Numbered from the stretch's first letter, positions 47,775 through 63,585 are shown. The stretch: 64,000 nt of DNA from Campylorhamphus procurvoides (GCA_013396655.1 WBMV01006503.1:449896-513895); one strand, 5' to 3'. Made by a program: numbers and translations. Notes: generated by a model not told the origin, from the letters alone.

Positions 47775-50700
47775 GTTAAACAGATTTTCTTACGAAAGGG
47801 TTAGAAGTGAATAAATGACAAGTTCAAGCTCATCTGATTTCTTTTGATTTATGTTGACCTTGAAAGAGAAAGAGGTCATGCTGTTGGCAGGCAATAAGAA
47901 CTAATCTGTTACTAAGTGAGTAATTAAAAGTGAGGCCTTATATATTTTTGTTATGAGTTGACAGCAATTCCACCCCCATGTCATACAGTTGGTCTAATCA
48001 ACATGGTCATTGCATTTAGTGCCAAAAGAGAAGTTTACAAGAAGTCAGATGACAAATCCAAAATGTGCTGTTCTTTCGGGTGAATAGACTGACTATATTT
48101 TAGATGAAGAAAAACTCCAATAAAAATTAACGTCAAACTGATGTGTGCAATTAGGAACTTTACATTTTTCTAATGAATTGGAGTGGATGCTTATTAGTAT
48201 GTTCCACTGAAAGATGTGAAGCTTTTTTCAATAAAAAAAATAAATCTGAGTTTTGGCAGCTGAGGCATTGTAAGCTTCTGTTTAACTGGCATGACTTCAG
48301 ACTGTTCTGACATCAGACATGACAATATTGACTTCCATGTCACCAAATAAACTAAAGAATGGTCCATATTTCAAGATGCATTAAGAAACCTGTTTTTTTG
48401 GGTTCAAGGTAATTTTCTAAATTGATTCAGGTTCCGGATATTCCTGCAAAGTACTGAATGACTTGACCCTAATCCAAAAATCCTAATTCTAATCCTTGGC
48501 CAGCAAAATGTAGTGGCTATGTCTTCACCTACTTTCAGGAGTGGTCTGAAGGCTGAACTTGAGGACAAATTCACTGATTAACCATATTTTTCACTGAAGT
48601 TAGGCCTGGAGACAACAGGGAAGAGAAACTTCAGGTTTGTTCTCTGTGTTCCCTATCTGATTTTGCAAAGTCATTACAGAAGCAATATTGAGCAGACAGG
48701 ATATCCTAGAGAGTGGAGAGGGCAAAGTAATGGATGAGATGTCCTACAGAGAGATTCTACCATTGCCTACTGTAAAGACAGGTGAGATTTACAGGCTGCT
48801 GAGACTGCTGTAGGAACAAAATAGTCTGATGGAGCATCTTGGGTCTCTGGCCTCTGCCAGAACCAGTTATCCTTTGCAATTGCTACCTTGAACACCTGCT
48901 TAACTGCTTTTTTTTTCATTTTAAGGTAGTAGGACCTTCATGAATAATGTGCTCTGAGTTTTCAGACATATGCCCAAATGCTTATCCAAATTTGGTCAAG
49001 CCCTGGCAATATTAAGCCTCCAAAATCAGAGGCGTAAAAAAGAGCTAGTGTAACCTCAGATGGTGATTTATCAGCCTGTGCTACAGGCAGATCATGAAAG
49101 CACTCAGCAATGGTACTGAGCGCATATCCATTTCTTCCAGCTATACTACTTGGTCTAGTTCAAGTATTAACTTACAGTGAAAGTTTTGCCTTACCAAAAA
49201 TAGGGAAGAGTGATCTGTCCCAAAGAAATTATAAAAAAACTTTCACTTTTGATTCTATAGAAGGATCTGTTGTATGTTCATCAGACATCTGTCCTCTCTT
49301 GTTTAAGAAACCACTTGAAGGAGAAACTTTAGTGAAGACATAAATGTTAACTGTGAGGTAGTTTTTAGCATCACTGTCAAATTTGGTGCAATATTTGTCT
49401 GTCTTTCAAAGAATAGGAAACACTAGTCTCATTCACAGATTTGCCATCTAGTTTGACTACAATATAATTCTGGATCTCACTTGGGTCTTTAGTTTTGATT
49501 TGTATTTCCTAAACCTTCATTAACAAGTTGTGAATGCAACTTGTATTTTAAGCTCTTGTGTCAACAGTTGCACAACCCATGGCTTGTTCTCAGGTTGCTT
49601 ATAGCCTTGAGAGACCAAATTATTTAAGCTTAAAATGTAATCTTGCTAAAGGTGGGATCAGATGAGTATCATCGCCCATTGGTCAGTAACTCTTGGAGCC
49701 ACTTCTTTGCCTAATTCCCTTAAATTACTAAGCAGCTTCTACCATGAAACATCAGAGCTACAAGTGCCTACAAAGCAGTTTCCCATTATCCACTCATTGT
49801 GCATTTTGGCTCTAAGTTCTGCTATGTGTGATAAAATCTGCAGAAATATGTGAGATCAGTGTGATTGACATTACAGTCAGGCAAAAGATATTTCCTGCGA
49901 GTGGCAACAGCACAATTGTGTATCTCAGCCAGCATTTGCTGGGGTTTGAAACAATTGTGAAACAGGCTGGAACTGCTTGTGAATGGCGACTCTGCCTAAC
50001 AGATGGTTATATGTAAAGGCAGCCAAGAGACCATGCATGAACACTGTGTGTTTGTGGGGGCATGAGTTGTAGCCAGAAATGTCTGTAAAGAATCTGCCCT
50101 AAGCTTTCTGGGCCAAGATTAAGCAGATATGTCATTTCTAATCCAGTTTTGGGGTAAACTTCTGAATTATTAAAAAAGTATGTTTCTGCAGCTGTTTCTG
50201 AGGGAAAAAAAAATAGTCCAAAAGAAGAACTCGGCAATGTGGATCAGGGAGCTTGAAAGGGTTGGTTCCTTAGAACTGCATTTTTGTATTTCCTAGTCAG
50301 ACCTTTGGACACCAGCCAGCTTTCTGCTGAGTAGGTTGGCAGGATTTGGATACACAGCAGTCTGTTGCCTTCCATACCCCTTCTTGTATGTGCAGTGTTC
50401 CTGCTGCATAAAGCCATTAGTGACCAGATTACAGAAAACACTGGGTTTTGTTTCAGAGCTTTTATTTGTTGTTCCATTTCCTGTTTCATTCCCATTTAAC
50501 CTCTGCTCTTTCTAGTTCAGACATAGTATTAAAGTGAATTTGGGAATGAACATCATATGGATAAGAATGAATTGTAAACTATACATGCAATATCCAATAT
50601 GACTCTTTTTTTCAAGAATAAGCCCTATAATTATTTTTTAATAAACAGAATGTGTTTTATGAAACTACTAAGTTTTAATAACAGTACATTTCCCCCTCTC

Positions 50701-53700
50701 TTTTCCAATAGCTTTTTTCCATCAAAACTATCCTCAAAATGGGTCAAGAGCTGCATATTTTGTTGCAAAGTCTTTTTGGTACAAGTTGCCTTTGAATTGC
50801 ATAGACAGAATTTAAAAGGCATTTGGAAACTCAGTGTTTTGATCCTCACGTAAGGCCTTTTTCTAGTATAAATGTATCTCCATGTTTGGATGATCATCTA
50901 AAATATCAGAAAATCCTCTTGAGTTGGATAAAAGAGAGCCTTTCAAAAGTTACAGGATTGGAAAGAAATATGTAGGAGGATGCTCTCCGAACATAGTCAG
51001 AAGGCACTCTCGCAGCTACTCTTCACAAGTCAAATCTTGGGGTGTTCCCTTTTTGCAAAGCTCAAATAAATGTGTTTGTAACTTGGTGTTGCATTTTTCT
51101 GAATCTGTCTTTTCATGATATTAGGAATTGCCATACTGACCCAGATTTTAGGTCCAGGGGGATGGATCTGAGAGCACTGAATTCCAAATGTTTCAGGGAA
51201 TAAGGGGAACACCCTGTGTGGGCAGAAATGGTGCTGTCTTCCCCCTCACTAGACTTTATTTTGTCTGTTAGTACTTAAGAGACTGTTTAAGGTCTGATGC
51301 ATGGTGTCTGATATGCTCTTCACACAGTTTTTACTGTTGTGCTAAGGAACTCTTGATACCTGCATAAATGTATAGTTGCTTTTACATCTAACTTCTCAGT
51401 CTCATTATCCTCAGGTAGGAAAGACTTGCAAAATTATCATTCATCAGTCATTCCCAAATGTCATACACAGACATTTATTTTTACTGCATTTGAACATCCC
51501 ATTTAAAATATTTTTATTAATATTTGTTTTAATAAATTTTTAAATACTTGTTTATTTTATTGAAATACTTTTCCTTATGTTACAAAGCATGACATGAAGA
51601 TCTTGGACATCTAATACTCTGTTATGTTTTTGCTTGTTCATCTCCTTTTGAAGATAAAACAATCTCAGTCTTCTCTAATTCCTTACATAGATTTTTCAGC
51701 CCCAAGGTTATTGCTAATCTTCTTTGCCCTCATCTTTTAAATTTTCAGGACTGTGTCTCTGACCTTTTCCTTTTCACCTGTCTGTTCTGCAGGATCCTTT
51801 GAGTCACATGTTCAACCTATGTAGGATGTGACATTATTGTACTTTCTTATCCTATTCCTTGTGCAAAATAACACCTTTGTTATACCTCTTGTGTACAATG
51901 TAGTTGAATTGTGTACAGTGAGTCAAAGCCCATTTCTCAGAGTCCCTTTGAACTTATAAACATGTAAATTAAAAAAAAATCTAATGTAAAAATCTATGGT
52001 TTTATTTCAGTGCATGTTATAAGTATGTATTAAAACTGAAATAACTTTTTGAAGAAAAAGATGAAGATTTTGAACTTGGGTGCAAACTAATGTGGGCAGT
52101 GAAGAGAATGGAGGATGAGGGAGATGTTTTTATGGTAGATTGTGCTGTTCTTAGAATGTCCTGTAGTATTTTGTGCAGTTGAAATTTCTAAATAAACCTG
52201 CAGTTTCATAGCAAATATAGAGAGCTGGAAAGACAAGCAGCTCATATGATCTTGGAAGTGACGGCTGTTTATTGATTTCTATCATTAAATGTCTTCGGAC
52301 TGAAGTCCATTCACTCTACGAGGACTACCTGGACTGCCAGTTTTCCACAGGTCTTCAAGTAGTATTTCATACTGTGTTGAATCCTGTGTACTTTTACAGG
52401 AAGAGATAAAACCACATTTTCACTAAAATGTCATTTATAGCTCCTGGACTTGCATCCAGTTTGTGCTCTGCGTGAGATTGAATCTCACTTAAGAGATTTT
52501 GCGTACAGTCTAGAGCTTCCTTTCCTAAAAGCTTGCACATGAATAAAAGGTTTGGACCATCATATCAAGGGATGCTTTCTTCTGTGTTTCTTTGGTTATT
52601 GTGCATTTGAAGGATGAAGGAAAATCTTTTCTGACAGCCTTGTTGGCTGTTTCAAGACCTGACTACTACTAGACTTGTTACTTTGGTATTATAGGTGAGG
52701 AAATTATAGGTATTATAGGATTCAGAGCACTTGCATCATGACTTCTTCACACTGCTACATTCAACTGCATAAACAATATCTACTTGTGAGTGCCATGGAC
52801 AGAGTGCTTAACAGCTTCGTTGGAGTCTGATGGGATGTTTTCCTTGGCTTGTGCTGCAAACTAAATTATGCACTTTGAGGAATCAATTGTATTTTATTGT
52901 GCCCATTTCAGCTCTTGTTCTCTCACATTAGTACTTGGATATATAATGGTTTGTCTTCAGCTGGCAGGCACCTTTGTGGGTGATGAGGAGATGTAGTTAA
53001 TACTCAATAATAATGATTCACCAAATCATCAGCTTTTTGCTATGTAGATTCTATATTTCTGTCCTTTAAATTAAGAATGTCTTGCACTCTTCGTCATTTC
53101 TGTAGTGCGTTGTTTTCCTTGAAATGAGTTTTATAAAGTGAGAGAGTCCATAAATCTTTATTTGAATTAGGCTCTTAAATATTTCTTACTCAACAGAGAG
53201 GATTCCTTAGTACCATCTATTAATACCAACTCTCCCAAAAATGGTGAGAAAATTCAGATTTTATGGGTTTAGATTTCACCACAATGAAACTGACACACAG
53301 TCAAAAAACTAGGAGAAAGCAATATTCTAATAACAATAATTCTCACCGTTTAAAGAAACAGCTTGAAAGAGGTATGCTGAAACTGAGTGAGAACAGTACA
53401 AAATCTTCCATTTAGGACAGTGAAAATCCAACACAGAGATGTAATGTGAAGACTAACAGGAAAGGTGAGAGTAGAACAGGAGGGACCTTGGGATTATTGG
53501 TTCACAGCTTATATTTACATCAAGTGTGTGATGTCTTTGCACAACCACCAAAACCAACTCTGGTCTGTCAATTTAGCAAAAAAGTATATGCAGGAATAGG
53601 AAATAGTTATTTTCCTAATTTGGCATTTGAGGCATCTCACCTGGCTTACTTTCCACTGTGGAGCATTATTGATTGGCAACTCTGAGAAGAGCCTGGTTCC

Positions 53701-56015
53701 ATCCTCTTGACACCCACCCTTTAGATACTTGCACACATTGATACATATGTGTATATGTACATTGATACGCTCCTTTTTCATAGCTAGGAGATAAAATAGA
53801 TCTCTTGCGGTTCCTCTCATCCAAAATTTGTGTGACTTGGTCCCTATAGTCTTAATGTTTTAAAAGTCTGTAAAAAAACTGTGCTTGAGATATAACATTA
53901 GCAAAAAACACAGATGTGATAGGTCCTGTGATCAGTACTAGAGGTGGCTTCTGAACGTAAGAGGGAAAGACATGAATTTGCAGTTTAGACATCTGTCTTC
54001 AATAATGTGTGTGTTGAACTTGTTTGGAATGACAGATTTTTCTTGAGTATCCCTATTGAAGTACCACTGGACTCACATTTAGGTTATTTATGTTATGTGA
54101 CTTTACATTTGATTTGTTTGTATTGCTAAGTAAATTAATCTAGTGGCATTAGTCTTACATAAGGGACCTGTCTTTTCAAAAGTGATGTTTGTGGAGTAGA
54201 TAGATAGTGCTGGGAGATGATTTGTCCTGCCTGTATGGAGTGGGGAATCGCTGGTTAGTACAAGGCTTGAAATGTCATCTAGCTGGATCTCTGACGCAAG
54301 CTACAGTGGATGATTTGTAGCTAATGACTCAGATGTTGTTTGTTGTTGGAAGGTCTTCCACTGATCATATTTTTTTTTCTTCTTCATATCTGGTTGTCTT
54401 TTGGATTTCCTTCCCTTTTTATTCAGTGTTCTACATGAAGTTAATCTTAATTTTCTGGGTCTTTTGTCTACCTATTTACTAAAACCTTCCCTTTGGAATA
54501 GTGCTTATTGCTTTCTATGTTATTTCTTTACTGTTGACATACATAAAATTATGTTATCTTCTACTGGTGCTTCATGTCTTACATGAATTGTAAGTAATAT
54601 GTATTAAAAAAAGTATTTACCCCAATATTCTTAAAACCATCTGTTCAAAATTGCAATAGCTTTGTCTCATGTGAGAGCCATTTTCAGCAGAAGACTTCTG
54701 CTTTTTGTTGTGAATGTCTCATTAGAAACTAATTCCTTCTTCACTATAAATAAATAGTACTTAATGATTTTGCAAGGCTGTGTGAAGAAATGAGAAGCAG
54801 GTCAGATAGAGAGGGGAGGTGGCTTATATAAGGATATCAGCAGAACTTCAAGGACCCTGCTGTTGTGTAAAGCAACTGAATGTTTGAACACCTTGACTCA
54901 GTTTCAAAATTACTATAATATAGTCATAGGTAAACACTCATCAGTATTTCAGTGGCATAAAATATATTTACTCAGAAGTCATTAAGAACAATTAAAACTG
55001 ATTTTCAATTGATCTTCCTGATTTCACACCTGTCTGGCCTTTCATGGAAGCCGCTTTAGTTTCACACACTCACAGTTTCATAAATAGCTTGGGCTGATGT
55101 AAGGCCATGCTGCCAGCAACACGCGTGCCCAGCTCTGCCCTGGCCATGTGCTTCTGCCTCTTCCCTTACATCAGTTCTAGCACTCATGACGCCATGGAAA
55201 AAGTTGCTCATCCAGCTGAAAGTTAACTTCAGAAGTGTTTTAAATCAGATTAGTGATGTGATCTGATGTGCACTGAAACTGAATAATTGCTAGGGCTGAG
55301 ACAAATTATGGGCCAGGACTGCAATAGAACCTGCAGAAAAGGGTGTGACTGGCCCATTTGCAGTAGCCTGCAGGCAGATGAATAGAAGAGTTTTCATTTT
55401 ATTATGCCCATGGTGTGCTTAGCCATTTGCATAATACACTTGGTAAATGACAAATATTCTGTTTGAATTTCCTTTGTATGTGGGTGATTTAATTGTAGAG
55501 TTCCTTTGAAGGGTTTAGCATGTTTTTATAATATTGATCTTGCAATTTGTAAATTGCATTGTTGTTTTGTTTTTATGAGATAGATGCATCTCTTGCCATA
55601 CTTATGTCTATCTTGTTTTGGATATCACTTCCCTCCCTTTTACCTCTATTATTTCTGTTTAATAAATTTTGTTTGTTGTCTGGGTTCATACTGTTATATC
55701 AGGTATCGATAAAACTTAAGAGTTTATATGAGAAATTTCTCCTAATCATCACCTAATTGCTTGGTGCTTAGCCCACCACTGTTTCTTCTCTTTTCTGTTG
55801 TGTCAAGTAGGATTCATTGCTTGGTCTAGAAAGATTTATCACAGCTTAAGTCTATTGTATTTTCCTACTGTTTTAATTATCCATGCTGCAAATGAGCATC
55901 AAAACAGGAGACTAAATAACAAATTCTACTTAAGGTCATGGAAACTTCTGAATTCTGGTCATGGTTTACCAAAGTAACTTAGTGACTGAAATTGCTTTCA
56001 GCTCCCTCTTCTCCT
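47775..56015. other. Intergenic DNA, no gene recognised
   Basis: Long AT-rich non-coding stretch, especially AT-rich around 51.48-51.57 kb. A weak hairpin GGGCCAG (55310-55316) with CTGGCCC (55349-55355) may be another palindromic remnant. Open frames are at most about 100 codons and not recognisable. Confidence 0.55.
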
Positions 56016-56062
56016 GGGTCCCTTCTACCTCAGAAAATTCTGAGAGTCTGTGACTCTACATT
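56016..56062 (+). mobile_element. CR1 3' tail fragment
   Basis: The sequence gggtcccttctacctcag followed by attctgagagtctgtgactc is the final part of a CR1 3' UTR, with decayed tail octamers, on the + strand. Upstream of 56010 no CR1 similarity could be followed. Confidence 0.65.
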
Positions 56063-59000
56063 AAGTTATAAATATAAAATATATTATTTATTTACCTGCT
56101 ATACCTGCTGTTTCAGTAGCTAAAAATGGTGGCAATATGAAATGCTTTAAAGATGAAAAATTCTGTTATTACAATTCTTTTTTTTTTGCTTTTTAAGCAT
56201 TTAAAGATCTGTAAACATTCATACAAAGATTTTCTTTTCTAAGTTCTTACTTCCAGATCGTTTTTTCTAGCTTAGATCAAAGGCAGAGTATAAACAGAGA
56301 GTTAAGTTCTACTAGTATTGGTAACACTAGAGTAGGGGTGCAAGTGCTTGGATGAGAAGAGTGTCTGCTCAATTTTTGCAATTCAGCCATAGAAGTGCTT
56401 ACAGGATAGAAAGTCCCTTAGCATGGTCTGGGAAACATCACACTGAATTCCACAGCCAGGCAATTAAGCCAGCCTAGAAAGCTCCGGATGAGAACAGTGT
56501 GCTTAACAGAATGCAAATTGCATGTCATAGATCTGGTTATTTTAATTCTGGCCAAGGTCATCAGTGTATTTTCTTCAGCACAGTGATAACTAGAAGAAGT
56601 CATTGCCTATTGTACTGTGACTGCCCTTTCCCATTTGTGGTTTTGACAAAATTCCACTGTTTCTTGTATATCTGTCCTCCTTTATATTGAATATTACAGC
56701 AGGCACATTTTAGTGGTAATATCTGCTTGGTTAGAAGAATAAACGCTCTGGAAACTTTTAAAGGAAAAATATGGGCTCATTTTCATATCTACTTTCCAGC
56801 CTTCAGCAAGCTTAGTAAAACATGTGGATTATTAGGTATGTAATTGTACTAAAGCATCCTCTGGTATCCATGTGGCACCTCATTTCACAGTAATCATTTA
56901 AACTAACTGGTAATAGAAATCAGCTGAAATAAAGCTAGTTTCTAAAGACCTTTAAAGACAATCTTAAGGCCAGTAACCCCCTGAATCTTGATTGTTAAAC
57001 TGGTCTGTAAGTGAGAACATGAGTAAAGCTGCATGACAATAATTTTGTAATTTGGAAGTATTACAATGTACTTGGATCTGTATGGTTCCTGGAATGGTTG
57101 CTTATAGCCCTCTATGAGTGCATTCTTTAGCAATTGCTGAGCGAGGACTTGGCACTCCTTGTGAGTACAGTCAAAAGAACCAGTAAAGCAAACTCAAGAC
57201 TCTTTTAAGATGATTTCCAGAACCTACAAATCTATTCTGAAGCAATTTCTTTTCGGAAAGTAAAAGAGTCTTCAGCTTTTTCCAAGAGGAAGAGCTGGGA
57301 CCTGCAAGTCTAGTCTGGAACATTCTGCAAGAAAAATGGGCACTGCCGATTGAATGTCATGCGTGAATACTTGTTTTGGAAAAAGGTTTAGGAGATTGAT
57401 GTTCTTGGGATGGTAATCTGAAGAGGCTGCTTCCTGTCAGAAATAGTGGAAGTTTTTCTGTCTAGGTGGAGAAATTACCATACTCTACTCTGTCTGTGTG
57501 CAGGGTATCTTGACAAGTATAAGAAATGGAATATCCTCTTACATTTTCAATTTGCTTTGCTTGTGAGACAGTCAGAAAGATTTTTCCTATTAAGTTTGTT
57601 TGAAAATACCATATATGCACCTCCTATAGGTGGTCTGTTTTATTTTTCCCACTAATGATCTAATCTACATTCTTCTCTTCTTCTGTTTAAATAATCTATG
57701 ATTGACTATGTGTATTTCAAGGACTTTAAGCCTAGAGCAATATCTATACCATGGGATTCTCAGTAAACCTTCGTATTCAGGGAACAATACAAATCATTGT
57801 AATTGAAATAAGTATTTTGGACATGCTTATTTCCACCCATGCTAGTGAATTTCAAAAGAGCAGCTGCTACAGAAATATCACCTGTGTCAACTGTGGAGAC
57901 AGTTATTTCATAGGAATAGAACTGAGAGATGTAAAACATTCTTGGTATTTCAGACATTTTAAAAATGAGTTATTTCAAACTGTTGCATAGTTCACGCATA
58001 GCCCATGGCTAGAACCCGTGCTGACACACCTGTACCCTGGCTGCCCCTTCATTAAATGAGATTAGATGATGGCTAAAATGTGTCCACTTCTGAAAACATG
58101 TCTGTGTCTGTGGAAACCCATGATGACCAGAGGCTCCAAGTCTGAGTTATCAATCACTGTCTTCTTTTGATACTGGCAACAAAAATGTTCTGCTCTCACA
58201 CAGCAGCAATTGCATGTTCTTACCAATATTTGCTGGTTCCCAGCTGAAACACAGGCCACATGTTTCTCAAAAAAGGGAGGATGGGGATCTGGCACTGTTG
58301 CGTCACCTAGCTTTTTGGTCTGAGTTTTAGTAAGCAGTCTGTCTCTCAGTTAATTTCCCTGTTACCTTGATAGTGCTTGAACTGCAGACAGAGGTGCATA
58401 AAGAGGAAGTCCAGAGGTGCTGGTAGCTTGCACTCACATTCCTGATTTTAAGTGTATTCATGCTAATTGTGGTCAATGAAAAGTGTGCAGTTTAGCTAGT
58501 CTCTCGATCCCTGGCAGTCCCAGGCATATATGCCAAGTTCAGTTGTGAAAGATTTTTTCCAGCAGCAGCATGTGGCTCTGTTTGGCAAACTCCCACTGAC
58601 AATTTTCTTGGCAGCTACCAAGTGGCCTCTGGATCTCTAATGCAGGAAGGCTGCTGATAGACTTCTCATCTATGTATTTCTCTGAAAGCAATTTCTTTTG
58701 ACATACCTTTCAGTTCTGCATATGCTCACTTGTTTTATATTTATATCTTTGGTTCCAAACCCCACATAAGTCTCTCAAAGCATATAGATCCACTTACAGT
58801 TAAAAGAAAAATTTTTATGCCAGAAATCCATGCTGTCCTTTGCCCTTCCACTTTTCCCTTGTGCACCATATTTTCACTATGCATCTGTAAAAGCTCTGTG
58901 TTCTCCAGAATTCATGTCCTGTGCCCCTTACTTGCTTGGTTAGAATAAATGATGTTGATGGACTACATGCTGGCTGCCTCTGGGTACTGGCTTGAGACCT

Positions 59001-62000
59001 CAGTATGGTCCTTCACTTCTCTTGTACTTCTACAGTGGCAAGCCAGATATTCCCCATAACTATTAGTGTAGCTAGCCCTGACTACAGGAGGGGCACTAGG
59101 CATGCCAGGAGAGATTCTTTCTGTCTGGCCAGGGCTGACAGGATTGAGCCTGATGGCACTACACCTGTCTAGCAAGAGGTGAGCAGTTGCATTTCATACA
59201 TTTTCTCAGGAAACACTTTGCCTTCCCTTCTTGGCCCAGAGAATGCAAATTCAAAGCTAGCTGCCCATCTCTTTTAAGTGCTGCCATTTGTATAAGGCTG
59301 TCAACTTGCATTTCCTGCTGGCAACCACTGCTCTGCTCTGCACTGTTACTTGTCATTACACAAAACAGTCACTCCATGGCTGTCTGCTCCTTAGAAACAC
59401 ATGTGATTTAGACCTCAAAACACGTGACTTCATGGAAATAGCCCTAAGTTATATATAAGGGAAGGTGGAAATCCTGTGGAGGCAAAAAATATGTATTAGA
59501 CAGGAATTCCAGAACAAATTTCTCTCTGGACAGAGCCGTGTTCCTTGTGTTTTCTGGCACTAGATTTCTAGTAATGAAGAAAATGAGGATGACAGGTAAC
59601 AAATTTTGCATAGCCTGTGTTAACCATAGCATACTGGCAAACCCCCTCACAAAAAATCATGCTTTTCTGTGTCTTCCACCATGGCAGATACTTTCTGTGT
59701 CATTTGTCTAGCCACTGTATCATACAAGTTCTTCCTGAAACCTTAAGGAAGTCCTGAAAGCTGAGGAAAGTATGCCCCCAAATAGATTTTCACCGTTAAC
59801 TTGTGCCCAAAGTTTGAGTTATGCTTCCATAACTTCTCTAAAGGTAAAAGTAGTTTCTTGGTGAAACTGTGAAAGGAATTTTGCCCCAAAGTCTCATCAA
59901 GTATTGTCAGATTTAATATAACAATAGCAATAGATCGAAGTGTTTCTACCTTCTTTTCATTTTGTCCACATGCTAGAAGCGTCTATACCTTGGTGTCAAA
60001 ATGCTTGTACATATGGGAGAAAAGGGGAAATACATGAAAACACCCTGCGCCCACCTACCCACACACCTGCCAATTTCCTTAAAATTGGGCTTTTGGCTAG
60101 AAATCACTGCATCTTTCAAATATGGATTTCAAGGTGAGTGAAGGCAAATAATGCCATGCCAGCATTTTTAAAGTTCATATATTCCTGCTGTTGACTTTTC
60201 ACATGTGGAAACAAAGACAGTTCTCCATTAACTTTTCATGAGTTTTAGATGTGTTGCAGGCAGAAAGCAGATCTGTCATATTTTCCATTCTTCAATGTGT
60301 AAGTTCAAGAAAATGATTGTGTAATGTGATGTCGCTTAAAGTGATGCTGTCAATAACATTCCTGCATTTGGAACAGTTAGCCTACGTGGTAAGCTTTGGA
60401 TTCCCATTTTATCCTACTCACCATTGGCCTTAGTGAAGATATTGGTATTATCACTGAAGTATTTTGGCTCAAATTGAGTATGCTTTCATGAGGTGTGAAT
60501 TTTTGTTCCTTAAAATGTAACAGGAGTGTGAAGCATCAAGATTTTTCTGGTGGCAAAACACACCAAAGAGAACCCATTCATCAAGCTCCCCATTGTATCT
60601 GGTTTTGCAGGCTGTGGAGCTGGGAGTGCTTTGAACTGGTGGTTGCAAACACTGTACAGCTACAGTGGCTGCAAGAGGAGGTGGCTGCAGCTCAGCACAC
60701 AGTTCTAAATAGCACACTGCAGTACCAGTGCTTTCTGCTCTGGTGCTGGTTGAACATCATGTAAATCTGCAATCACAGCATAAAAAGATCTCCTCCAGGT
60801 AATTAGGAAAATTTACACCCTCCCCCCCAACAAATTGCCGTTACTCATGGATTTGGCTGAAGGTCAGCAGTGCCTGCCAAGCCAAATAACTGGAAATTTA
60901 TTATCTAGAGCCTAATCTGGAAGTTTGGATGCAGGTCTTCAGCAGGGCTATTCAACCCAATGCATTTTTTTGATTCAACATGGATTTGGAGGTGGGGCTC
61001 TTGCTTTGTCAAGCTCCATGTGTTGAACAGCCTCATCACACCTTCATGCTCCAGCTGGATTTCTGTCCATGGCTTAAATGATGGCTTGAGAACATGTAAG
61101 GCTAATGAATTTCATTAACGTTCAGGCCCATATTAAAGGGATAGAGGGTGCTGTCAAGTGAACTTCTCACTGACAGGAATCTGTTGACTTCCACTCACTC
61201 ACAGTCACTATTGCTTCATGTAGACATAAACCTGCTGCTTCATATAGTTAAAAGTACAGACTGTCCCTATTAGATGGAATATGTTTAAGGAAATTTTTTT
61301 AATTATATATGTGGAGCTACTCTTTGGAGTGTTTTTCCTCTCTGCATGCAGAAATGCTTCTGATGTTGTCTAGATTAAGTAAGTGCTAAAAGAGAGGTTT
61401 GCCCATGAAGCTATCTCCAAAATAACCTGGTCCCATCTGGAGTACTGACATTATGCAGTGAATATTTCATAATGTTTGTATGTACATTAGCATCTACATT
61501 GTGCTTAGAGTTGGGCCACCAACATGTGTTGTTTCCTCTTTCTGAAACAAGACTGCAAATGCACTCAACAGCTAGGATGACAAAGGGGCAGAATACATAT
61601 CATGTGGAAGAGTGCTTCCCTTGCATTTAGAACCTCCCTGGAAGGAGGTGGGTGCTCTCTGTAAGCATACCCCACTGTATTTATGCTGCTGAACAGTTTG
61701 ACCTGTTTTTATCATTGCATCATTCTCTTTATAGTCTATCTTCTTGTTTTGTGATTTTTCAGAATCTGTGACAAAAGATGTAAAGCTTTTTAAGACAAAA
61801 AGCTGTAAAAGCAAACATCCAGAATTTCTATTCATGAGATTTAAGTTAGTATGCTGTTCCTTCTCATAGGCAAAGAGTTAGTAGCACAAGATCAGGTAGA
61901 GTAGCTGAGTGGTAAGTTACTTAACTGGGATAACCCAATTGCTTTTGACCCTTTCCCTGTGCCCCAAGATTACAGGGTCTTAATATCTGAAGTGAAAAGC

Positions 62001-63585
62001 AATATTACTGAGTTAGTGGTAAAAACTTATTTAGAAGTGGAATAAAGAAGTTCAAAGTTAACATCTGAAACATCAGAAAACTATCTGTAAAATGCAAATC
62101 TTGAGTTTCCTTCAGAAATAATAAAGAAAAAAAGAAAACAAAACATGTATTATTGCAATTTCATGGAAGCAAAAAAAGCAAGTAAGCTATGAAGTAGGAA
62201 GCTACTGTTACTGTGGTCATGCCGTGGGAATGAAACTAATGGTTTATTAAGTAGCAATTATTCTGGCTTAAGTTAAAATTATTACTTTCAAAATATAGGG
62301 AGATCATGTCTGTATGTTCCTTTATTGATTTAGCAAATCATGATGTACATGCATGCAAGCACCTCTGCCACAACCCATTTTACAAATGACATGATCAGTC
62401 TTCTAGGTTATTGTCATATGAAAGACCAGGGAAAACACACAGTATCAGCAACATCTAAACTGTGGAAGAAAAATCAAATGAAGATGAGAATGACATCATA
62501 AAGGCTTTGGATGCTAATGTCACAAAGTCCAAGATGAAAAGTACAATTAAATGGGAGAAGTATTTTTCAGCGTTTCATTGCCAAAGGTATTTTCAATTTA
62601 AAAAAATCGTGCTATAGAATGCTTAGTAGAGAAAGAAACAATTCCTGAGAGAGGAAAAAGAGGAGAATCAGCTATCAGTCAAGTGAGAAAAGGTTCAAGG
62701 TGTAGTGATGGGAATCAGACATCTTGTGCTTAAAATGAAGAACATCCTTAAGCAAGTGGCATAACTCCTGCTGCCATCAGGAAGACCAGAATCTTATCAA
62801 TGTGGTTTATTATGGTCAGACTTGAAATAGTTTCATGTGTGTTTGTGTTTATATTTGAGCATGCTGCAGTGTGGTCTCATTTCCCTGCTTAGTTGTTTTT
62901 CGTTTATTTTTAAAGATTAGAAGTAGGAAGCAAGGTGGAGTAAAGATTTTATTAATTCCTAAATTAAAGTGTTTAGGGTTTGTTTTTTTTTAAGATTCTG
63001 GTGATGTTTTACAGAAGTTTATTCATGACATCATTCAAAAAAACAACCAAGCAGCAGTTTGGAGTCGTGTCATCTAAAACAGCAGTCAGCAATCTGCATT
63101 AACAGTAGTATACTGTTTTTTTCTGGGCAGGCCATCTGAAAAAGCAGAACACCAGTAGAAATTTTTACCTGTCATTTAGAAAATTAAATAGCCCAATGTG
63201 AAAAGTTTAGTGCTTGCTTCAGGGCACACCGTCTGTAATCAATGGCTATATGGTAATTGCATACTGTACACCTTCACTGATGGAGGAAAACAGAGTTGCA
63301 GAGCCTTTTTGAAAACCCATTTGGGACAATTCTTACAACCCAGTTGTTGCCTATATTATATTTCCCAGCAGCACTTTTTTTATTGAGTCTGAAGGACTGG
63401 AAGTAGAAACCCAGCAGGAAGGAATGCTGGGAGTTTGAAGCTTTCTGCAGTTTGTGTAATGGAGGGAAGAATTAATTCCTCAAAAAGAGAAAGACATATT
63501 TGCACTGTTTCCCAGAGTTTCCCAGAGGCTAAGACCAGGCTAACATTAATGTGTTCATTCCTTTCATTGCCCTGAGGTAACTGTG
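56063..63585. other. Intergenic DNA, no gene recognised
   Basis: Non-coding AT-rich sequence. Short open frames (60-90 codons) on both strands show no domain. No RNA gene or clear transposon recognised. Confidence 0.55.

Noticed and set aside
55310..55355. Hairpin GGGCCAG/CTGGCCC as another palindromic element
   Set aside because: The 7-bp stem and interior lack the shared internal motifs of the other hairpin elements.
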